This document shows positions 1 to 11,013 of a stretch of 64,000 nucleotides of DNA, one piece after another. Location of the stretch: positions 91,484 to 155,483 of the forward strand of contig QANT01005266.1 in NCBI GenBank assembly GCA_003254885.1, given 5' to 3'. Made by a program: the position numbers and the translations under genes. The stretch's first letter is position 1; every line of letters begins with the position of its first letter. The stretch comes from Purshia tridentata. Its lineage: Eukaryota > Streptophyta > Magnoliopsida > Rosales > Rosaceae. The notes beneath the pieces were generated by a model. It was not told where the DNA came from, did not search any database, and saw nothing but the letters and a program-made list of their open reading frames with translations.

Positions 1-1135
1 GAAAGCTTTGTGAATAATATTATTGTTGTTTGCTTAGCAATCGTAATGTCGTTTTGTCTTTGTTCTTTCAAGGTATTTTCCTTTCACTTACTATGAATCC
101 TCCTACTTGTTGGTTGCCTTGTAGATTTGGAGATCTGTACAAAATTGAGCTAGGATGACCATGAAGTAGACCTATACTTTTACTTTGTTGACTGGTGAAC
201 CCATGATTCTCTAATTAATTAAAGCAAATAATAGTAATGGCATTGGCATTGGCATAGAAAGTCATTTTTATGAATGAATTTGAGATGTCTATGTGTCTCC
301 TTGCATATTTTCCACTTGTCTCTGCGTCTCTTTGCATATCCTCCACTTGTCCCTGCGTCTCTTTGCATCTCTTTGCATATCCTCCACTTGTTTCTCGTAT
401 TTGCACCCACTGGATATCTCTCTAGCTCTCTCCTCTTCAGGAGTAGAATTTTCATGCGGGTGTATACACATTTGATAGGAGAGTTTTTAGCCCCCCTTAT
501 CAAATTCTAGCTATGCGTGAGTGAAATGTTATATTTGATGTTATTTTATCTAATGAATTCTATTGCCAATTGGATAACATCTTTGCTCAGATTGCTGGTT
601 TCCTCTTTGTGAGACTTGATTGATTCCTGTGTAGCATTATAAGTCTCCTTTTACAGCATAAAGGTCTTATACTTCTGTTTGTTTGCATTTAGTTAGTACT
701 AGTTATCATCCCTTCGTGGCTGCCCTGAGAGCATAAAAAGAACAATAAGAGAAATGAACCAATCTGCTCTGTAAAAATATAATGCGGTTTTAGTCTTTTA
801 GAGATTGTGTGCTTAAAAGTGGACGAGTACTCGTAAGATCAAAGGTCATGTCTGCTGACGGTTCAGGAACTTTTGACTTTAGTAAGATCAAAGAATTGCA
901 AGCCAAAATATCCACAAAATATAGGTTGGACTCAAGTCGTCAATATGTACTCAGTGATTACATGAAGTAGCAGTACGGTAGCATGCAGAAAATGAAATTG
1001 GTTTGTTAATGCATGAAGTTATTAATGCGCAACTTTCTTTTCTTGGACAATTACAATCAAAACTACATCAAAGCAAAACACACAAACACTAGCCAGAGAA
1101 AAACAAAGCATCCCACCTTGCTTTGTCCTCTTCTC
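1..1135. other. Intergenic, no gene supported
   Basis: AT-rich sequence downstream of the EDS1 stop codon. It contains the short tandem repeat listed separately. The small reading frames at 215-510 follow that repeat and are not gene-like. No RNA gene was seen. Confidence 0.6.
293..395. repeat. Minisatellite, about 31-bp unit
   Basis: Imperfect direct repeat whose unit contains CTCTTTGCATATCCTCCACT. Units lie at about 293-323, 324-354, a partial copy at 355-368 and 369-395. It leaves all frames partly open on both strands, which explains the overlapping low-complexity ORFs here. Confidence 0.8.
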
Positions 1136-3433
1136 TCAAGCGGTACCACTGTTGTATTGAAGACTTCCTCGGTCATTCATGAGTCCTACAATGGATTCTG
1201 ATTTGAGATGCTGAGGGAGTGTCATCCACCATTTGACAAAGGTGGACTCCTCCAATAACACATCCTTGGCAAGCTCCCCATCACGAATCCATTGTCCTAC
1301 TTCTCGCTGTACTTTCAGAACTCTATTCCCTATCATGTCAACTTCTGCACTGTTACAAGTATGTTTGTGTAGCTCCTCCACCTCTGCCCAAAAGCAGGAT
1401 TCCCCACAGGAACCTGTGGGCAATTTGTGTTCATGCTCACGCCATCTTTGTGTGTATTTGTAACGCCTTGGCCTGCCCCTTATCAAATAGGGTCCAGTGT
1501 CTTCATTCTTTGAATGCCTATAGTAGTTGGCAATGTCAAGAGGCTCAACAAGGCGGCGGAACCTGGTTCCTAGTTCTATCCACTCTTTTCGGCTCTCAAA
1601 TTCATCAGGAAGATCATATCTTTTCAGCATTTCAATGATCTCATCCCATATACCTGCTAGCACCAGCCTGCTCACATTAGCTTTGAAGTCTCTCTGGTCT
1701 TTTTGAATCTTGAAGGCGTTGTAATATCCCAATTGGTGCTCATACATGGCTCGGTAGTTTTCTAATCCTTTAAGCCCTTCCATGATCTCTCCCACCTTTG
1801 AATCAATCTGATTCTGGTTTCTCAGTTTTTGCTTCTCTAACTCCCCTGCTGCACGTAGGCACAATCTTGCTCTTGCGCTCTGCAATCTCATGAGGAAGAT
1901 GTCAGAACACGTAGCACAAAATGGAAGAAAAATTAAAACAACGATGTCCTCAATGTTCAAAGTACACATGTGTGTGTGTGTGTGTGTGTGTGTATGTATT
2001 CTTTAGGAAGTAAGAAATGAAAATAAAAATGGAACTTACAAGGCCAAGGTCATTCAAGGCACCATCTGAGGTTAGAGGGAGCTCTTCTAACTGATTAAGA
2101 TAAACCACATCTTGCATGTCTAAGCTACCTTCAGTACTAAGCAATTCAATTTCATAGCCCAAATGCTCTTTTAAGCATCTTTGGGCAATCAATGCCCTTT
2201 CTGCTGCAGAGCTTAACTGACAAGAGTAGAACAACAGTTGCAACACAGCCTCTGGGTTTTTCAAGACAACGAGTTTTCCATTCCCAGTGCAAAAAATGTA
2301 CGTCCCAAAAGGTCTGTAAGGACTTAGCTTAATGAAGTTTGTCACAGTTTCAAGTAAAAGATTTGTACTCCCCATTAGTTTACAGGCAGCATGGCTTGCA
2401 AGACATGATGCATTCCTCATCACATTTGCATAGAAATGAAAGGCCTCTGGCTCTGTTCCAATGAATTGACTTGCACAGTGGGGGGACTTTGGATTAAAGA
2501 ATCGGAGGATTTTCTCAAATTGCTCTTTTCCAATGGATGAGAGAGGAGAAAGCAAAATCCGAGGGACAATGTCATATCTCAAGATGAAATGTATGAAGTA
2601 ACAAGACCAATTCTCCCTCCTAAGAGCATGAGAAAGAATATGGTCACCAATAAGGGGAGATCCAAAAGTCACACAGAAGGCTGTTCCTCTGGCGGCTTTT
2701 GGGTACTTCTCCAAGAACCAGATTGTGGCTAGCACAGCAATTGGACCACCAGCAGAGTGTCCGGTAAATATTATACGCTTGTTTTGGTTCATAGAGATTT
2801 GCACCTGAGAAAAATGCAAATGAATGATAACATTATATGCATTTTTCCTTTCCTTGAAATTCGATAGAAGACAATAGTTGCATGATCTATGAGCACATAT
2901 GCATCAAATTCTCCTACAAAAATATGTGCTTGACACACACATGTAAGTCTGTAACACAAAAAGCACAAACACTACTGATAGCAATTCATGGGTAAACCAG
3001 TCTAAAATTTTACTTGTTGATGATGACCAAATTGAGTTATGACGTTGATAGTGGGCTTTCCTGACATGGGAAATTTCAAAAGTAAAAATTGACTGAAAAA
3101 TTTTCAACAACATACCTCATGTTCAAACTTGGAATTCTGCCAGACAAGCTCAAATTTTTGCAGAAAGGCCTGGTTTAAAGTTGCAACTTCATCATTTCCT
3201 ATACTTCTCATAGAACGAAAAGGATTGATCTTTGTTTCTCCAAAAGCTTTTTCTCCAGAAAACCAACCATCCACAGACCAAGATCCTGGAAAGCTGAAAA
3301 CAACATCGGATGGATCATTATTCACATAAAACAGCTCATCTGGGGAGTTTTGAGCCTTCAAGGACAGACAGCAACTTTTCTTGATAAGCTCCTCACTAAT
3401 TCCTAAGCTCTCACCAAGCCTTTCAGAACCCAT
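1136..3433 (-). CDS. EDS1: EDS1 lipase-like immune regulator
   Basis: Three exons: 3116-3433, 2040-2804 and 1136-1879, all GT-AG and all in phase 0, giving 608 residues, the usual EDS1 length. The N-terminal alpha/beta-hydrolase part has the nucleophile elbow FTGHSAGG with Ser123, the position of the equivalent Ser in Arabidopsis EDS1, and an Asp at 184 in RYDIVPR. The C-terminal half (from about residue 362) is helical, as in the EP domain, with LGYYNAFK and a KYTQRWREHEHK stretch. EDS1 pairs with PAD4 or SAG101 in nucleus and cytoplasm and relays signals from TIR-type immune receptors; the EP domain binds nucleotide-derived signals. It is closer to EDS1 than to PAD4 or SAG101 by overall sequence and three-exon structure. 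Intron 2 begins next to a (TG)n tract. Confidence 0.93.
1969..1993. repeat. (TG)n microsatellite in EDS1 intron 2
   Basis: Twelve TG units inside the EDS1 intron between exons 2 and 3 (1880-2039). On the coding strand it reads (CA)n. Confidence 0.95.
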
Positions 3434-3523
3434 TTCTCTGAATTCTTGATTTGGTGATTTTCTGCTTTAGATGCTTGGCTCTGGCTTGAAGATGGTGGGT
3501 CTGTGAAATTAAAAAGATACCCC

Positions 3524-3624
3524 TTGACCTGTGCTGGTCTTGGGTGGGGAGAGGGTGAGCCTTATTGTCAGTGGACAAGTGTTTACTTGACCCGAGTTTT
3601 AAATCTACTTCATCTTTAAGTCAA
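3524..3624. promoter_or_regulatory. W-box cluster upstream of EDS1
   Basis: Three TTGAC(C/T) WRKY-binding cores lie within 195 bp of the EDS1 ATG: TTGACC at 3524-3529 and 3587-3592 (plus strand) and TTGACT at about 3619-3624 (minus strand). The motifs are seen directly. Their use in defence induction is inferred from what is known of EDS1 and WRKY factors. Confidence 0.45.
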
Positions 3625-4351
3625 GTACATTGTAATTTGTGCATCCCTTCTCCGAAATTTCTTAACTCGATTAGTTTGCTTTAGCAATAGCAAATGCTTG
3701 TTTTTCTTTGTTGTTTCAGAATCTTTTCGTTACCCTTTCTATCAATTCTTCTTCTCTTTTACTTTCTTTGTGTAATGGTGTTAAAGTAAACTTCACCTAT
3801 TAAATAAATGATTGTGAATGATTGTAGTAACTAAATTACTTGCTCTATAATATGGTGATAACTACATTACCTGCTAGCGGTGTCCCTCTAACACTAATAC
3901 CTTTTTTATTTTCTATTGGTATTTTATTTTTATGTTTTTAAACTATAAAAAGAAATTAAAAAAAATGTAGAGAAGGCCGGTCATGGCTTCTCTAGATGAG
4001 GTTATAAAATTGTTAGGTGTGAATCAGTCCAAAAAAGAAATTGTTGGGTAAGAACATTACACTCGAATTGATGGCATATTGTGTCCCATGACCAAAACTG
4101 AAAGTGGTCCACTGGGCCACTTGTTAACGGGCCGGCCTGGTTCATAATGTCCATTCTACGACCCATGACCTACATCAGTTAATACCGTTGAGCAGCTGTG
4201 TGCCCACATTTTAGTAGTCACCTTTCTAACCCAACCCCATTTGGAATCTGGTATTTTCTTTCCATTTGGTTGCTGAGAAAATGTAGGAAAAGTAAAAAAA
4301 ACTCAAAATAATTATAATAAATAATTCTAGAAAATTGTATTAAAATGAACT
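3625..4351. other. Intergenic between EDS1 and formin genes
   Basis: Both flanking genes read leftward, so this holds the distal EDS1 promoter and the formin 3' UTR. It is AT-rich and has no supported ORF or repeat. Confidence 0.6.
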
Positions 4352-6643
4352 TCAGAAGTCATCTTCTGATTCACTGGAAGATGTCCAAGACATATCCGAA
4401 ACAAAATGTGAATGAAAGTTCTGTAACTTCTTGGGTGTTATGGTTGAAGGTGACAATGGAGGTGATGATCCTACATTCGTTGTAGAACTCTTCTTTTGTA
4501 GCTTTCTTGAAATTTCTGCACAAACAAGATTCACCATGTCAAGGAAATCTTTGACAATAACAAATAGTTGAAGGGGTTGTGCTCCTTTGTCTTTCAAAGC
4601 TCCTGCTTGGTAATACTTGGTTGTTCTCTTCACAATTTCCAAAACCCTTGTTTGCTCTTCTCTCACCACCTTAAGCTCCTCCTCACATTGCTCTAAGAAC
4701 CCTTTCATTTCTCTTGCAAACCCATCTCTCTCAGCACTGCCACAGTTTGTCAAAAGTCTCCGAATTTCCGCTACACGGGAACTGAGAGTAGAGCTCATAT
4801 GGATGAAGTTTTCATATTCTATGGTAGCTGCTTTCTTTACATTAGATAATTCGATACTTAGGCCTTCTAACTTTGATAACCCTTGCATTAGGTACTCTTT
4901 TCTTCTCTCTTCTGCTGTCATATTATCTGAATTTGGTATAGTAATTTGGCTTCTACCTTCTGATTGAGCTACTTGTTCAACCACAAAGTGAAGTAGAGTG
5001 GTCTTTCCATCAGTGCTTTTGACATCAGATAGCTTCAGAAGAGCACTAAGATTGAAACCCTGTGCATTACCTCTGGCAGTTCCAGCATTCATTCTGTTAC
5101 CTGCTTTGAGAATGGCTTCAAGAAGTTTTAGGAAGAGCCCACGAGCTCTGAGCTCCTTGCACCCCATTTCAAGTGTTTGCAAGAACTCCTTAAGGTGAAG
5201 GACTTCAGGATCATAGTTTGCTCTGAAAAGCATTGCATTGAAACTAGTGAATGCAGAAGGAACAGCCTTGAGGATGTGGTAGAGGAAGGACTCAGCATCT
5301 GCAAGCTTATCTGGGTTGCCATTGAATTGGAGGATTTTTGCTTCTTCTTCTTGGGTTGGAGAAATTTTGGTAAGCTTTTCAAGGGTATCAGCACCAAGTC
5401 CTTGCCCATCAAGGAGAGCATGTATGACCTCTTTGCGAGAGATTGCGAGAGATTTTAGCACGATTGCGGTGTTCTGGGACTTTCGGGGATCTAAGATGAA
5501 AACTTGAGCTGTTGGGGCAGAGTTAGGCTTGCTTGAAGCTGATAAGTGGTTATTTCTTTCAGAGGATTGGTTTTTAATGGTGTCATATCCAAACAAATTT
5601 TCCATAAGCTCATCATCAAATCTGAGTAGCACATAAAAAATTGTCCAAGTTATGGCCATGACATGGTCAGAGAAAAGAGTACAAAAACTATATAATGTAA
5701 TATTTGTGTTGAGACTAGATTACCTGAATGATCCATCATTGATTTGATCCCAGACCATTGAATGATCAACAGCAGCCATAACCTTGTCCCAGTGCAACGG
5801 CTTCAGCTTTGTTTGCCCAACACTGGTTGCTTTTGAGCTATCCCCTGTTAAAGCCTCTGCCCTACTCTTGTTGCTTGCTTTGCCTTTAGGTGCAGGTGGG
5901 GGTTTTAGGGATAAAACTGAACCACCAGGCTTAGGAGGTGGAGTGGGTGGTAGAGTATTCCTTTTCACCATTATAGGCATTGGCGGCAGAGGTGGTGGCG
6001 GAGGAGGAGGAGGAGGTGGTGGTGGTGGTGGTGGTGCAGATGTATTTTTTGCTGGTTGGGTTGGTGGAGGAGGCAGTGATTCTAGAGCTTGCTTTTTCAC
6101 TACCCTTTGTGAAGTTGTTCTAAGTAGAGGCCTGGGAGGTAGTATAGGAGTTCTATGTTGCAGCTGTGGCAATGAAACTACAAGTTCTGGAGTTGGATTT
6201 TGCAAAGATGGTTTTGCCAATTTATCAGGATTGATCAGATCAGATGGCTCATGGAGCACTGCAACATCTTTAGGCTTAGGTATTTTAGGACTCTCTTCTT
6301 TAGTATCCACCCTCTTTTCTTCTTCATCTTCTTCGTAACTGGGATTAATCACTACCTTTGGAAAATTAGTTTGAACCTGTCCAACTTCTAGTTTCCTCAA
6401 GTATATAACATCCATCCCATTCTCATCAACAATCAACCCTTTCACATTTCCACCACATTGCCTGAACTCTTCTCGATTCATCATAACTTGTTCTCGACGA
6501 AAACTTCCATTAACTTTGCCTTTTGTGTGGCGGCGAGCAACGAGAAATCTGTACAAGAAGAAGAGGATTGCTGCAATGACAAGAGTGGTTGCTGTTGTGG
6601 CTGCAATAATCTTAGCAAGCACTATTCCACTTGATGTTGGCAT
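4352..6643 (-). CDS. Class I formin, FH4/FH8 type
   Basis: Exon 1 ends at 5724 and exon 2 is 5621-4352; the junction rebuilds NDGSFRFDDELMENLFGY. From the first in-frame ATG (6643) the protein has 729 residues. It has a membrane span at about 12-34, a basic juxtamembrane stretch, a conserved block with VDENGMDVIYLRKLE, a run of 15 prolines in the FH1 region and an FH2 domain from KLKPLHWDKV (about 279) to near the C terminus. FH2 nucleates and processively elongates actin; class I plant formins do this at the plasma membrane. Family members usually start with a signal peptide and a short extracellular Pro/Ser stretch. Here the open frame continues upstream of ATG 6643 to a TAG at 6696-6694 with Ser/Pro-like residues and no ATG, so a 5' exon is probably missing from this model. 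Confidence 0.9.
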
Positions 6644-6740
6644 TGCTGGAGTTATCCCCTGAGAGACCACAGAATTATCTGGAGAGGAACTCTATGCAAT
6701 CTCCTTGAAGAAGTAAAAGGAAGAACTTTCAAAAGAGCAG

Positions 6741-6925
6741 TAAGATAACAAGTGCTTGGAACCCAAAAGAATCAAACAAAGGGTTTAGTAAGTGTCTTTT
6801 GTGTTCTTTGGATACTGAGTAACACATAAAGGGTTAAGGCTTCCAATGAATTTAAAAAAGGGTTAAGATAACGAGTGATTGGAACCCAAAGAACCAAACA
6901 AAGGGTTTGTTAAGGCTTCAAATTC
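6741..6925. repeat. Tandem duplication upstream of formin
   Basis: Two diverged copies about 120 bp apart share GATAAC-AGTG-TTGGAACCCAAA, then an ATCAAACAAAGGGTTT-like string (6741-6790 and 6862-6912), followed by matching TGTGTT-TTTGG tails. The copies lie exactly where the formin 5' UTR or signal-peptide exon should be. Confidence 0.7.
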
Positions 6926-8646
6926 CTGTGTTTTTTGGTGTTGGTTGTTGACAGTTTCAATGAAGGTACTTAGTTTCTTATCTGCAAATTACTACAATGA
7001 CCTTGTTGGGAAAGTGTAACTACTTGAAGAGATTGTATTGTAGCCTTGTAGGTTTGTCATTTTGAAAGTGGGTGCAGAGAGCATTGGCAGATGGTGGGTG
7101 TGAGGTTTATGTTAGCCGTCCTTGATTTCCAGTATTGGAGATTACGCCAAATGCAAGTAATTGGAGGTGTTGTTGAAATTGTATACTGCAAACTCCAACT
7201 CCAGCTGTTTAATATTAGAGTTTGTTGGCATCATAAATGATTTATCTTGTTTGTTTGATGAATTAATAAATGAGTGAATGCTAGTTATTTAATGGTTTCA
7301 ATGTTCATTGTTGAGTATGATATGCATTAATGCATGATACTAGCAATTGGCATGCATTTAGGTATTCTATTATAATAGTAGAAAGGAATTCACAATGTCC
7401 TATTCGTTATTAACAAAGTTAAAAGAGTTATGGAGCCTGATAATGAAAAAAAATTCCAAGGTCATCCATAGCCCACCACCATTCCAAGGACTTGCCTGCA
7501 AGATGCCACATGGCTTTCTATACTCTACACGTGTAGGGTCAATTAAGTCAAACACACAAACAATTCATATTAGGTGGCATAAGAGTTGGATGATGTGGAT
7601 GTAGCCGCTCGACCTAGCACGTGGGATATATGTCACTGATAGCATGAAGGAAATTGATACATCTAACCCACAATTAATCGATAATGACTTAAGAAACTTA
7701 AGATCCTTGTAAACACTTAGAAAAAAAAAATTATATTTATCCGAGACAACATTTCATATTCTAGCACTTGATTGTCAAAATAGGAAGGAAGAAAATCTAT
7801 TCGGTAGATTTTCCCATATCGAAAATACAAGTTGAAAGCTATTTGACTTGGTGGATGAACCCAACTGATCGTTAGGTCAAGTTACAGACAATCCAACACA
7901 TTTTATGTGTTTAATATTTAATGTTGGACTATCAAAATTTAGAATACACACTTTAACTATGGCCTAGCACTTCATGATGAACTGTGTCGGGTTCAGATGG
8001 GGAGATTGTGATCATGTGGTCCCCAAAACGAAAGAAAGAGCATAGGAGAGAAAAACTAGAGGGAATCTTATAAGGGCCCATATCTAGTGAAGCTAATGAT
8101 TTACAGGGTCTACATATCTTGCTGATCTTAAAAGCAAAAAAAAAAAAAAAACACAGACTGCTGAGTTTCCAGATTGTACATTCAGCTCAAATCTTCTAGG
8201 TGGGGGGGATCATGGCGACATGGCCCACTACTAAATTTTGGCACCAAAGCAAGATTTAGAAGCAACTGCATATAACACAGCACTTTAAATGATTCCAACC
8301 CAAAAGAATAAAATGACATAAAAAAAAAATCAGATAATGAATGGTTGACAATACATCCCACAACCAACACAAAGGAATAAGATCATTAGGTACAAAACAA
8401 TTTATTCCCTCAAATATTTGGGATTTCAATGATGATGATGAGATTTCACTCTGAAACATCAACAAAAAGTTGAAGCAAAAAACCTTTAAACCCCTTCTTT
8501 TTCCTGGTCCTTGTGAAAGTTTCATGTTAGCATTTACATATGGCAGTGGAAGAAACACAAATGGCAGGCAGCAGGAATCTCTAAACTTGAAAATGGGGAC
8601 AGTGTGTATGAATGTGAAAGTAACAAAATCCTAAAGGCAGACAGTA
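6926..8646. other. Intergenic between formin and response regulator
   Basis: AT-rich. It holds the likely formin promoter on the left and the response-regulator 3' UTR on the right. No gene or mobile element recognised. A 69-codon frame at 7395-7604 has no recognisable feature. Confidence 0.55.
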
Positions 8647-10865
8647 TTAATCTCTGTTGTGCAATCTCGGTCTCTTTGAGGAACATACGGGCGAGGACGA
8701 TGATGGTGATGAAGAGGTTAACTGAGATGATGCTTCTAGATTGCAAGCAAATGATGATGGCAGTAGCGGTAAAGGCGCGGGCGATGATGGACTGTAGTCA
8801 ACTTGAAGTGGTCTTTTGTGAATAATCTTCTTCTCTACAGTTTCTTTTTTTTCTCCTCCCATCATGAAAGTTTTCAAGCGGTTCACATCTGATAGTTTTA
8901 CTGGCTTCACAATAAACTCCTCTGCTCCTTCCTCCAAACACCTATCAACAGTAGTAAAAATTAATCTGTTGCCAATCTTCCTAGAGAAACATAATTTAAT
9001 AGGCTATCAGCACCAAAAAGAGAAAATAAATAACTCAATTTGCTGATGAAACATGATGAAACCTTCAGGCATGATTCCATCATAGTGGAAACTGTTTGAT
9101 GCATTCAAAGTTTAGGACAGTAAAGTTTTATGGATTCATTTTAAGCCACACAGCATATGGTACAAAAGCTACCTCCTAAAGTCACCGGTCTCTCATAAAA
9201 AATAAAAAATAAAAGAGTCACTGATGAAAGTCGAATACAATATGCTTTATATATGGTAAAGGTTGAGCAGGGCACGGCAATAATCAAGACAATATCTTTT
9301 ACAGTATAATATCATGACAATGGAATCTGCACATAATAGATTGCAATTATTTTTAAGACTCGATCATGAAGGGGTTATCTGATATTAGTCATAAAGGAGC
9401 AGTCAAAAGATGATTAACTAATAAAACGATTGGTTGAGTATTATAAAACAATAGATGAATACTTGGAAAAATATTAAAACAATAAAAGAAAGATATATTC
9501 ATTGTCAGAAACTATTATTATTGAACAATCCATGTGAGGACTGGGGACTTATTCAGTTATTCTATAAGATTTGATTGATCCCCCCCAAGAATCCAGCGAG
9601 GAAAATGATCATTCCATTATTTGACAGCATTTTCATGTGATATGTCTAAAAAACTTTAATAATTGAGGCAAAACAAAACTCACAGTGATTCATCAAAAAA
9701 GAAAATAAAGCCAAATATATTGCAAACTAATCAGATATTGCAACTGGATGATTTAGACCCAGAAGATCCTCTAATTCCAATGAAGTAAAATGAAATCTAG
9801 ATCAAAATAAAGTTCAGATTGTGACTTCATTCATATGAAAACAAAAAATCAGACTGGGGGTCTATAACTACCATCAAATTCAACAGATATAGATTCTTCC
9901 TGACAAAGTAGGCATATATTATACCAAATCTCCTATGTTTGTATGGATCATTCAGAATTTTAATACTTGTGGCTTAAGATATACAACAAATCAAGTACCG
10001 ACAACACATAAAACAGGCATGCTTAGTCCAAAAATATACCTATCAATGCGAGTAAGGACGTTCTCCGAAGACATGATTACCACTGGAACTTCTCTAAAAG
10101 CCGATGATTCCTGTTCAAACGAAAATTACACAATGAATCTTTAAGTAATAGCCATGACCATGGTTATGATCATTAATCAAAAGTTCCCTAATATGCGAGT
10201 TCAATTAAGAGGAAATATATTTAAAGGGCTAACCTTGATCTTCTTCAGCAATTCATATCCTGTCATCCCAGGCATTGAGTAGTCTGTTATTATAAGATTC
10301 ACCTTCATACCCTGTCACCACACCAACTCAAACGTCAAAAACCACCCTAAACTTAGAAAAGAAGCTTCCTTTTCCATTTGATTTCTGAGAAAAATGTAAT
10401 TTTTTTGGACTTCAACATAGCAATCAACAAACTGTATCAAAATTCCGCTATTTTCCCTCCATTTTCTCAGAAACCAAACAGAGTCCATGTGCAAAACAAG
10501 AAGCAAGCTAGCTTTCTTACATCAAACCCCACTGAGCTCTTTTCTCCATCCAAACCCAGATACTGCAGAGCTCTCGTCCCACTATCTACAGCAGTCACTG
10601 CAAAATACAATTCATACCATATTCAGTAACCAATCAAAAACGCCATTTCCGAAAAAAAAAGCAAAAACCATCAGAGAGGCATGCATATATATATATATAT
10701 ACCTTTACAGGAAGATATCTTAAGCAACCGCTCAATGACCTTCCGGTCCACGTGGCTATCATCCACAGCAAGAACATGCAGCTCACGTGAACCCATTTGG
10801 GAATCATCAGAAAACTCGAATTTTTCCGACAAATTCCGCCGGAAAAGCTCGCCGGCCGTCGCCAT
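8647..10865 (-). CDS. Type-A response regulator, ARR5/ARR15 type
   Basis: Five exons: 10703-10865, 10521-10597, 10234-10311, 10040-10110 and 8647-8941, giving 227 residues. The receiver domain (about 28-155) has the acidic pair Asp35-Asp36 in [11 protein letters not shown], the phosphoacceptor Asp90 in IITDYSMPG, the conserved Ser120 in VIMSSEN and Lys142 in FIVKPVKL. The tail is short and rich in Ser and Pro and lacks the Myb-like DNA-binding domain of type-B regulators, so this is type A. Such proteins accept phosphate from histidine phosphotransfer proteins and damp cytokinin signalling. Receiver sequence and the position two genes from EDS1 both point to the ARR5/ARR15 subgroup rather than ARR8/ARR9. 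Intron 4 is long (1.1 kb) and has no other gene. Confidence 0.93.
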
Positions 10866-11006
10866 TGACCCTTGCAGAGGAGTGATCTAGAGCCCTATTT
10901 AGCCCGTCACCTGAAATGGATCGGTGAGAAAATGGCAAAGAAGAGACAGGAGCAGTGTGTTTGAAGCGTTTGAGATGTGAGAGACTAGCAGAAAGGCCTT
11001 CCAACT

Positions 11007-11013
11007 CTTTATA
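11007..11013 (-). promoter_or_regulatory. TATA box of response-regulator gene
   Basis: Reads TATAAAG on the minus strand, about 142 bp upstream of the ATG. That spacing leaves a leader of roughly 110 nt. Call rests on motif and position only. Confidence 0.45.

Noticed and set aside
5784-6338. Long Gly-rich frame opposite the formin gene
   Set aside because: It is the antisense of the formin poly-proline and juxtamembrane coding sequence; the poly-Gly run mirrors poly-Pro codons.
6729-6827. 32-codon minus frame upstream of formin ending VILLLF
   Set aside because: It ends in a hydrophobic stretch but stops before the formin frame, and no donor joins it in frame. At most an upstream ORF.
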